Below, piece by piece: positions 58,274-64,000 of a stretch of 64,000 bases of DNA (position 1 is its first letter; the number at the start of each line of letters is the position of its first letter). This DNA comes from Rhizobium sp. NRK18 (GTDB lineage Bacteria; Pseudomonadota; Alphaproteobacteria; Rhizobiales; Rhizobiaceae): assembly GCF_024385575.1 (NCBI RefSeq), contig NZ_JANFMV010000001.1:1641681-1705680 (forward strand). Direction: 5' to 3'. A program made the translations under genes and the position numbers. The notes under the pieces were generated by a model. The model had not been told where the DNA came from. It searched no databases and saw only the letters and a list, made by a program, of their open reading frames with translations.

Positions 58274-58516
58274 ATGAAACCGATCGAATTTCCCAAAGAG
58301 GAGAAGCTGGCGCTGGCCAGGCGTCTGCAGGACTATCTGCAGGAGGAGGCCGACGTCGATATCGGCCAGCTCGGAGCGGAATTCCTTCTCGAGTTCATTG
58401 CCAAGGAGATCGGCATCCACTTCTACAATCGCGGCCTCAGAGACGCGCAGGCGTTCGTAACCGCGAAGATGGAAGACGTGGTCGAGGCGATCTCTCTTCT
58501 GGAGCGGGAGGCCTGA
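58274..58516 (+). CDS. DUF2164 family protein
   Basis: The protein has 80 residues. KPIEFPKEEKLALARRLQDYLQEE and IGQLGAEFLLEFIAKEIGIHFYNRGLRDAQ fit the DUF2164 family, whose function is not known. ATG 58274 has GAAGGCG 5 bases upstream; an ATG 28 codons earlier is unlikely. It ends 7 bp from the convergent panB. Confidence 0.85.
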   Translation: MKPIEFPKEEKLALARRLQDYLQEEADVDIGQLGAEFLLEFIAKEIGIHFYNRGLRDAQAFVTAKMEDVVEAISLLEREA

Positions 58517-58523
58517 CGGCGTC

Positions 58524-59354
58524 CTAGATCTTCTGCTTCTTCATCTGGAACGTATGCTCCGGACCGGGGAAGGAGCGGGCCTTCACTTCGCTTGCATAGT
58601 CTTCAACCGCTTTCGAAATCTGCGGCGCCAGCTCGGCGAAGTGCTTGACGAAGCGGGGCTTGAAATCGTTGAAGACACCGAGCATGTCGTCGACGACGAG
58701 GATCTGGCCGTCGCAGGCGGGCGATGCACCGATGCCGATCGTCGGCGCGGCATTGCCGTCGGAGAGTTCACGGGCGACCGGCTCGATCGTGCCTTCGACG
58801 ACCATGGCGAAGGCACCGGCCAGCGAGACGGCGCGGGCATCGCGGCGGATCTTGTCGGCCTCTTCGTCCGTGCGCCCGAGCGAGCGGTAGCCGCCGGTCG
58901 CATTGACGAGCTGCGGCATCAGGCCGATATGGCCCAGCACCGGAATGCCGCGGGTGGTCAGGAAGCGGATGGTTTCTGCCATTTCCTCGCCTCCCTCAAG
59001 CTTGATACCGTCGCAGCCGGTTTCCTTCATGATGCGGGCGGCATTGCGGAAGGCCTGCTCCTTGGATTCCTGGTAGGAGCCAAACGGCATGTCGACGATG
59101 ACGCAGGCATGGCTGACGCCGCGCATGACGGCTTGGCCGTGGGCGATCATCATCTCCATCGTCACGCCGACCGTCGTCGGCAGGCCGTAGAGCACCATGC
59201 CGAGCGAATCGCCGACCAGCAGGAAATCGCAGTGCGGATCGAGCAGCTTGGCGATCGGCGTCGTGTAGGCGGTCAGCGAGACGATCGGACGCTCGCCCTT
59301 GAGGGCGGTGATGGCGGCGGGCGTGAGCCGCTTTTCGCGGACGGTGACACTCAT
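58524..59354 (-). CDS. panB: Ketopantoate hydroxymethyltransferase PanB
   Basis: PanB makes ketopantoate from alpha-ketoisovalerate and methylene-THF, the first committed step to pantothenate and CoA. It has 276 residues. Signatures are [31 protein letters not shown] (metal-binding Asp), [20 protein letters not shown] and [11 protein letters not shown]. It lies 19 bp downstream of panC, forming a panC-panB operon. Confidence 0.97.
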   Translation of the reverse strand: MSVTVREKRLTPAAITALKGERPIVSLTAYTTPIAKLLDPHCDFLLVGDSLGMVLYGLPTTVGVTMEMMIAHGQAVMRGVSHACVIVDMPFGSYQESKEQAFRNAARIMKETGCDGIKLEGGEEMAETIRFLTTRGIPVLGHIGLMPQLVNATGGYRSLGRTDEEADKIRRDARAVSLAGAFAMVVEGTIEPVARELSDGNAAPTIGIGASPACDGQILVVDDMLGVFNDFKPRFVKHFAELAPQISKAVEDYASEVKARSFPGPEHTFQMKKQKI

Positions 59355-59373
59355 GGCATATACTCGCTTGCTG

Positions 59374-60243
59374 TCAGGCAGCTTTGGCGCCGGCGTTCAG
59401 GCCGAGCACGCGGTTGTCGAGGAGCTTGGTCGTGCCGATGCGCACGTAAAGCAGGAGCAGGACGGGCCTGTCCTTGAGATTGCCCGGCTGCTGCAGCGTG
59501 GCAGCGTCGCGGATGGCGACGACCTCCGGATTGGCCAGCGGCTCGGCCCGGATGAAATCGCGGATGGCACCTTCAAGCGCTGCGACGTCCTCGAGGCCCG
59601 AGGCGATCAGCCGTTCGGCCTCGGCCAGCGCCCGCGGCACGATGACGGCAGTCTTTCGCTCTTCCGGCGAGAGGTAGACGTTGCGCGAGGAGCAGGCGAG
59701 GCCGTCGGCTTCCCTTACCGTCGGCACGGGCACGATTCGGACGGGGATTGCCAGATCCTCCACCATGCGGCGGATGATGGTGACCTGCTGGTAGTCCTTT
59801 TCGCCGAAATAGGCGCTGTCCGGCTGGACGATGTTGAAGAGTTTCGAGACGACGGTGGCGACGCCGGCGAAATGGCCGGGGCGAGCCTCGCCCTCCAGCT
59901 CGCTTCCGAGCTTCGGCACGTCGACGACGGTTTCCATCGGCCGCGGATACATGTCCTCGACGCCCGGCGCGAACAGGAAATCGACGTCCGCTTTGGCCAG
60001 CATGGCGCTGTCGCGGGCGAGGTCGCGCGGATATTTCGCCAGATCCTCGTTGGCGCCGAACTGCAGCGGATTGACGAAGATGGAGGCGACGACGATGTCG
60101 TTTTCGGCGCGCGCCCGGCGCACCAGCTCCATGTGGCCGACATGCAGGTAGCCCATGGTCGGCACGAAGCCGATGCTGCGGCCGGCGGCGCGGTGCGGCG
60201 CCAGGCTTTCCCTCAGATCCGCGATGGTCTTGAGTGTCTTCAC
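59374..60243 (-). CDS. panC: Pantothenate synthetase PanC
   Basis: PanC joins pantoate and beta-alanine with ATP. It has 289 residues. The nucleotide motif is [14 protein letters not shown] (HxGH at 34-37); other signatures are [25 protein letters not shown] and the SRN-containing [17 protein letters not shown] 60243 is taken as start because GGGAGGA lies 7 bases before it; an ATG ten codons upstream has no RBS. panD and panE are not in the window. Confidence 0.96.
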   Translation of the reverse strand: MKTLKTIADLRESLAPHRAAGRSIGFVPTMGYLHVGHMELVRRARAENDIVVASIFVNPLQFGANEDLAKYPRDLARDSAMLAKADVDFLFAPGVEDMYPRPMETVVDVPKLGSELEGEARPGHFAGVATVVSKLFNIVQPDSAYFGEKDYQQVTIIRRMVEDLAIPVRIVPVPTVREADGLACSSRNVYLSPEERKTAVIVPRALAEAERLIASGLEDVAALEGAIRDFIRAEPLANPEVVAIRDAATLQQPGNLKDRPVLLLLYVRIGTTKLLDNRVLGLNAGAKAA

Positions 60244-60347
60244 GTCCGTCCTCCCATGCCGACGGATGCACAAAAAAGATGCGGCGATTCCCTAACCTGT
60301 GCGCTGCAAAAAGGCAATTGCATCGGGGCTGATATGGGTACGCCGAG

Positions 60348-60977
60348 CTATTCGGCCAACAGGGAGCGGCTGGAGACGATTTCGACGCCTTTTGCCCGCA
60401 TCTCCTCGATCGCCTGGCGGACGCCTTCCGGATCGATGCCGCGCGAGCCGTCCTCGACAAAGCGGATTGCGACGCCCGGCAGCATGTCGACGGCATCGAG
60501 CGCGGAAAACTTGACGCAGTAGTCGGTGGCCAAACCCAGGAGATCGATCTCGGTTACTGCCATCGCCTTCATGTAGTCGGCAAGGCCGGTCAGCGCCGCC
60601 TGGTCGTTGTCGCGGAAGGCAGAATAGCTGTCGACGGCGGGGTTCTGGCCCTTCTGCTGAATGAAGTCGATCCGGTCGGCATGAAGGTCGGGACGCAGTT
60701 CGGCGTCCGCGGTGCCCTGGACGCAATGGTCTGGCCACATCATCTGCGGTTTGCCGGAGAGTTCGCCAATTTCAAACGGCGCCTTGCCCGGATGGGCGGA
60801 GGCGAACGAGCCGTGGCCGGCCGGATGCCAGTCCTGCGAAGCGACGATCAGATCGTAGCGGCCGCTGTCGATCAGGGCGTTGGCGACTGGCACCACCTGG
60901 TCGCCGTCCGGCACGGGCAGGTTGCCGCCGGGGCAGAAACCGTTCTGGATGTCGATCAGCAGCAGGGCTTTGGTCAC
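60348..60977 (-). CDS. pncA: Nicotinamidase PncA
   Basis: PncA hydrolyses nicotinamide to nicotinate in NAD salvage. It has 209 residues. The catalytic triad is visible: Asp9 (LIDIQNGF), Lys109 (FIQQKGQN) and Cys154 (LATDYCVKFSAL). Metal ligands are in SQDWHPAGH and MWPDHCVQGT. GTG 60977 is chosen, with AGAAGGA about 9 bases upstream; the region before it is not protein-like. About 104 bp separates it from panC. Confidence 0.95.
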   Translation of the reverse strand: MTKALLLIDIQNGFCPGGNLPVPDGDQVVPVANALIDSGRYDLIVASQDWHPAGHGSFASAHPGKAPFEIGELSGKPQMMWPDHCVQGTADAELRPDLHADRIDFIQQKGQNPAVDSYSAFRDNDQAALTGLADYMKAMAVTEIDLLGLATDYCVKFSALDAVDMLPGVAIRFVEDGSRGIDPEGVRQAIEEMRAKGVEIVSSRSLLAE

Positions 60978-61130
60978 GGGGCATGTCCTTCTCTTTGACA
61001 GGGCCGCACGATGCCAAGGGTCGGGGCAGGGATCAAGGTGCGCAACGGCCAAAAATGCCGCATCAGCCTGCCGCAATTAAGCCGCGATAAGAGCGATGGA
61101 GTGACCGTCCCACGCTATCCTGGATTTCCC

Positions 61131-61877
61131 ATGCGCTTCGTCCTCGCTCTTGCCATCCTCGCCGCCGTCACCGTGCCCGCTCTTGCCGACAGCTATACCC
61201 ATCAAGGGTTGGTGGAGCCGGTCCTGCATCTTTCCGGTCCGCACCAGACACCGACCGTGGCGCTCACCTTCGACGCCTGCATGGGCCGCACCGATCCGCG
61301 CATTCTCGGCGAACTTGTCGAGAAGAAGATACCGGCGACGATCTTTGTTACTGCCCGCTGGCTGAAATACAACCGGGCGTCCTTTGATGTCCTGCGCGCC
61401 CATCCGGACCTGTTCGAGATCGAGGACCACGGCGAGAACCACATTCCGGCGGTCGATCGGCCGATCTCGATCTACGGAATCAAGGCGGCCGGCTCGACCG
61501 AGGCGATCGGCCGTGAGGTGGAGGGCGGGGCTAAGGCGATCACCGCCGCCGGCGCGCCGCAGCCGAAATGGTACCGCGACGCCACCGCCGTCTACAGCCC
61601 GTCGGCAATCACCGAGATCAAGGCGCTTGGCTACCGCGTCGCCGGCTTCTCCGTCAACGGCGACGGCGGCTCGCTGCTCGGCGCTTCGGCCTCGGCCCGC
61701 CGCATCGGCTCGGCCAAGGACGGCGACATCGTCATCGCCCACATCAACCAGCCGACTCACGCCGCCGGCGAGGGCGTGGTCAAGGGCATCGAGACGCTGC
61801 GGGCGAAGGGTTATCGCTTCGTGCGGCTGGCGGATGTGCCGGAGGATGATGCGGGGGCGGTGAAGGCGGGCGGGTGA
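61131..61877 (+). CDS. Secreted polysaccharide deacetylase (NodB-homology)
   Basis: This predicted periplasmic enzyme has 248 residues, with a signal peptide (MRFVLALAILAAVTVPALA). The NodB-homology domain has TVALTFDACMGRTDPRIL, where the catalytic Asp is in FDAC rather than the usual FDDG, and IEDHGENHIPA supplies the two metal histidines. ALGYRVAGFSVNGDGGS and DGDIVIAHINQP are later motifs. The substrate, a surface or wall sugar, is unknown. The start at the signal peptide lacks a strong RBS; an upstream GTG at 61101 is possible. Confidence 0.88.
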   Translation: MRFVLALAILAAVTVPALADSYTHQGLVEPVLHLSGPHQTPTVALTFDACMGRTDPRILGELVEKKIPATIFVTARWLKYNRASFDVLRAHPDLFEIEDHGENHIPAVDRPISIYGIKAAGSTEAIGREVEGGAKAITAAGAPQPKWYRDATAVYSPSAITEIKALGYRVAGFSVNGDGGSLLGASASARRIGSAKDGDIVIAHINQPTHAAGEGVVKGIETLRAKGYRFVRLADVPEDDAGAVKAGG

Positions 61878-61914
61878 GGCTACCCTGAATTGCAAAACCG
61901 GCTATCATCCTGCC

Positions 61915-62145
61915 ATGAGCCTGATTCACAACGAGCGGACAAAAATGCTGGCAAATTCCCTTGACCGAACCTCGACCGCCTGCGTCGTCGCGGGTCTGAT
62001 TGCGCCGGCCTCCGCGATCGTCAATCATTCGTCGTCGGCGCCTGCGTTCTCCTGGGGCAATGTCGCCGGAACCGTGATTTGGCTTTTGGCCGCAGTTGCA
62101 CTACATTTACTGGCAAGACGGTCCCTAGGAGGATTGCAGTCATGA
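61915..62145 (+). CDS. Small membrane protein, unknown function
   Basis: The protein has 76 residues (66 if the ATG at 61945, preceded by GAGCGGA, is used). It has two hydrophobic segments (TACVVAGLIAPASAIV and AGTVIWLLAAVALHLLA) and a basic C-terminus. Its stop overlaps the start of the next small gene by 4 bases (ATGA), which supports both being real. No family is recognised. Confidence 0.55.
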   Translation: MSLIHNERTKMLANSLDRTSTACVVAGLIAPASAIVNHSSSAPAFSWGNVAGTVIWLLAAVALHLLARRSLGGLQS

Positions 62146-62261
62146 CCGGAATGGAAATCTTTTTCTACCTCGTCCTGCCGGCCAGTATCGTTCTTGCCGG
62201 ATGGATCGCCGTGCGCCTCAATGAACGTGCGGGAAGGCACCGCCTGCATCCGGGCGAGTGA
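62142..62261 (+). CDS. 39-residue single-span membrane protein
   Basis: The protein begins MTGMEIFFYLVLPASIVLAG, one clear membrane helix, and ends with a charged tail rich in Arg and Glu. The strong RBS CTAGGAGG sits 9 bases before ATG 62142, inside the preceding gene, so the pair is translationally coupled. Function unknown. Confidence 0.6.
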   Translation: MTGMEIFFYLVLPASIVLAGWIAVRLNERAGRHRLHPGE

Positions 62262-62276
62262 CGTGAGTCCAGTCCT

Positions 62277-62567
62277 TCACAGCCCAAGCAAATAGCTCGA
62301 GATGTCCTCCCACTGCGGATTGTTTTCCTCGATCAGGTTCAGTTTCCACGCGCGCGGCCATTTCTTGATGTTCTTTTCGCGCTGAATGGCATCGATCAGC
62401 AGGTCATGCTCCTCGAACCAGACCAGTGTCTTTACCCCATATCTCGACGTGAAGCCGGGAGTGAGTTCGTTCTGGTGTTCTTAGAGACGCGTGGGCAGAT
62501 GACGGGTGACACCGGTGTAGAGCGTGCCGTTGCGTTTTGAGGCGAGGATATAGACGTAACCCTTCAT
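62277..62567 (-). pseudogene. GIY-YIG nuclease-like gene interrupted by an in-frame stop
   Basis: Reading from ATG 62567, MKGYVYILASKRNGTLYTGV is the GIY-YIG N-terminal motif. TAA at 62481-62483 (codon 29) then stops the frame. Beyond it the same frame continues with family sequence: HQNELTPGFTSRYGVKTLVW, FEEHDLL, AIQREKNIKKWPRAWKLNLI, to a TGA at 62277-62279, 97 codons in all. A single base change therefore explains the break. The intact family (UPF0213/YhbQ-like) is a small single-domain protein of about this length. It lies beside an inverted-repeat element. Confidence 0.8.
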
Positions 62568-62634
62568 GGGAAGAGCATGATGGGTGCGTCTCTGAATTGC
62601 AAATGAGATTCTTTCGCGCGAAAGACTTCGCGCT

Positions 62635-62667
62635 GCTGGATCCCCGGGACAAGCCCGAGGATGAGGG
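62635..62667 (+). repeat. Left arm of a 33-bp perfect inverted repeat
   Basis: This arm (begins GCTGGATCCCCGGGAC, ends GAGGATGAGGG) is the exact reverse complement of 62791-62823. The two arms are 123 bp apart. The pattern resembles the abundant palindromic intergenic repeats (RIME-like) of rhizobial chromosomes. A small palindrome (CTTTCGCGCGAAAG, about 62611-62624) precedes it. Confidence 0.75.
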
Positions 62668-62790
62668 AGCATGGGGATGCACCTCGACCAGCAATATCCG
62701 CTCCATTGCTTGGAGACGGGTGAACGATAGGGTAATCACATCACGGCAAGCACGACCTGTCTTCTGGCACAAGAGGCGCCAAAAACTCTG

Positions 62791-62823
62791 CCCTCATCCT
62801 CGGGCTTGTCCCGGGGATCCAGC
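62791..62823 (-). repeat. Right arm of the 33-bp perfect inverted repeat
   Basis: Reverse complement of 62635-62667. It is followed directly by a 9-bp hairpin (CGGCTCGTG with CACGAGCCG, 62824-62832 with 62835-62843). The whole gene-free stretch 62568-62878 is occupied by this composite element; no gene is seen in it. Confidence 0.75.
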
Positions 62824-62878
62824 CGGCTCGTGTCCACGAGCCGAGAAGAACTAGCTTAAACGTGAGTGCGCAGTTCCC

Positions 62879-64000
62879 TCACACCCGCGCCACGAACCCG
62901 TCCAGCACGCGTTTCTGCCCGGCCTTGTCGAAATCCACCGTGAGCTTGTTGCCCTCGATGGCGGAGACGTTGCCGTTGCCGAATTTCTGGTGGAAGACGC
63001 GGTCGCCGACGGTGAAGGCGGACGGGGTGTCGGTGGTCGACTTGGCGACGAGTTCGCCGTCGATGGTGCGGCCGCGCGGGCCGGCTTCGCCGTAGCCGAT
63101 GCGTTCGACGGCGTGGCCGGAGCGGTTGCCCCAGTTCGAGCGGGTCGCCTCGGAGCGGTTGGCCTGGGCGCGCTTCCAGCCGGGCGTCGAATAGGAATTG
63201 CTGAAAGGGTCGGCCGTGTCGAAGCGCGACTGGCCGTAGCTGCCGCGCCCATAGCCGCCATAGGAGGTCTCGACCTCGGCGACCTCGACATGGGTCGTCG
63301 GCAGTTCGTCGAGGAAGCGTGACGGGATGGTCGACTGCCAGAGGCCGTGAATGCGGCGGTTGTTAACGAACCAGATATGGCAGCGGCGCTTGGCCCGCGT
63401 GATGCCGACATAGGCGAGGCGGCGCTCTTCCTCCAGTCCGGCGCGGCCGCTTTCATCGAGCGAGCGCTGGTGCGGAAACAGGCCTTCCTCCCAGCCGGGC
63501 AGGAAGACGGTGTCGAATTCGAGCCCCTTGGCCGAATGCAGCGTCATGATTGACACGGCGTCGAGGTTTTCGTTTTGCTCGACATCCATGACCAGCGAGA
63601 CGTGTTCGAGGAAGCCGCGCAGCGACTCGAACCCCTCCATCGAGCGGATCAGTTCCTTCAGGTTTTCCAGCCGGCCCGGCGCTTCAGCCGACTTGTCGGC
63701 CTGCCACATGGCCGTATAGCCGCTCTCGTCGAGGATCTGTTCGGCAAGTTCGGTATGCGGCGTGTTTTCCAGCAAAGACTGCCAGCGGCGGAAATCGGTG
63801 ACGACGTCGAACAGCGCCTTGCGCGGCTTCGGCTTGAACTCGTCGGTCTCGATCACTGCCGCTGCGGCGGCCAGCATCGGAATGTCGCGGGCGCGGGCGT
63901 AATCGTGCAGCTGGCGGACGCTGGCGTCGCCAAGGCCGCGCTTCGGCGTGTTGATGATGCGCTCGAAGGCGAGGTCGTCGGCCGGCTGGCAGACGAGGCG
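62879..64000 (-). CDS. uvrD: ATP-dependent DNA helicase UvrD/PcrA, C-terminal part
   Basis: This is the 3' end of a superfamily 1A helicase gene; the frame is open to the window edge, so the start and N-terminal motor motifs lie outside. The visible 373 residues hold motif IV-VI regions: LAFERIINTPKRGLGD, VSIMTLHSAKGLEFDTVFLPG (motif V), EEERRLAYVGITRAK (motif VI). The C-terminus carries a Tudor-like segment, GDRVFHQKFGNGNVSAIEG, typical of PcrA/UvrD. It unwinds DNA in excision and mismatch repair. A Gly/Tyr/Ser-rich linker precedes the last domain. Confidence 0.95.
   Translation of the reverse strand, partial: RLVCQPADDLAFERIINTPKRGLGDASVRQLHDYARARDIPMLAAAAAVIETDEFKPKPRKALFDVVTDFRRWQSLLENTPHTELAEQILDESGYTAMWQADKSAEAPGRLENLKELIRSMEGFESLRGFLEHVSLVMDVEQNENLDAVSIMTLHSAKGLEFDTVFLPGWEEGLFPHQRSLDESGRAGLEEERRLAYVGITRAKRRCHIWFVNNRRIHGLWQSTIPSRFLDELPTTHVEVAEVETSYGGYGRGSYGQSRFDTADPFSNSYSTPGWKRAQANRSEATRSNWGNRSGHAVERIGYGEAGPRGRTIDGELVAKSTTDTPSAFTVGDRVFHQKFGNGNVSAIEGNKLTVDFDKAGQKRVLDGFVARV

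Overview
The window is a GC-rich, gene-dense alphaproteobacterial chromosome segment, most likely from Rhizobiaceae (Agrobacterium/Rhizobium-like). The evidence is the order of the division and cell-wall (dcw) cluster, an FtsZ of 588 residues with a long Pro/Ala linker, the betaine-lipid pair btaA-btaB, a pyrophosphate-type phosphofructokinase, a DUF1127 gene followed by an RNA with three anti-Shine-Dalgarno loops, and rhizobial-style palindromic repeats. No tRNA, rRNA operon, CRISPR array, transposase or phage gene was recognised.

Region 1 (1-16220) is mixed housekeeping. It holds a metF-like 3' end, an unlisted 25-codon membrane microprotein, an EamA exporter, a CPA2 antiporter that appears to start at CTG, the btaA-btaB betaine-lipid operon with a possible Pho box, a serine hydrolase, a LysE exporter, PPi-PFK, a DjlA-like protein and an FAD oxidoreductase. 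Five peptidoglycan-active enzymes (MltB type, GH25, two SLT proteins, AmpD type) lie in its first 14 kb. It ends with the RNase P RNA.

Region 2 (16420-38064) is the dcw cluster and its extension: mraZ-rsmH-ftsL-ftsI-murE-murF-mraY-murD-ftsW-murG-murC-murB, a terminator, ddl-ftsQ-ftsA-ftsZ, a terminator, lpxC, a terminator, then bamD. Genes within blocks overlap or nearly touch. A four-repeat MraZ operator with an exact 10-bp period lies about 180 bp before mraZ. Together these genes make lipid II and the septal machinery, and lpxC and bamD add outer-membrane assembly.

Region 3 (38077-44390) holds recN, a cardiolipin synthase, an EEP-family hydrolase and ligA. It is followed by an AT-rich one-gene islet encoding a membrane acyltransferase (44551-45756), the only clearly foreign-looking gene.

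Region 4 (45812-58516) has a DEAD-box helicase, creA, an intergenic sRNA candidate with a strong terminator, an mcp-cheW pair (the MCP ends in an NWEEF tether), a SCO protein, prmA, the DUF1127/anti-SD RNA unit, a GNAT enzyme, an M24B aminopeptidase, an FAH-family enzyme, azlCD and DUF2164.

Region 5 (58524-64000) has panC-panB, pncA, a polysaccharide deacetylase, two tiny membrane-protein genes, a GIY-YIG gene broken by one stop codon next to a 33-bp inverted-repeat element, and the 3' part of uvrD, which runs off the window.

The strongest candidates for unusual biology are the DUF1127 gene with its downstream triple anti-SD hairpin RNA (53161-53478), the sRNA candidate whose terminator loop copies the 16S rRNA 3' tail (about 48650-48812), the MraZ operator and the microprotein at 282-359.
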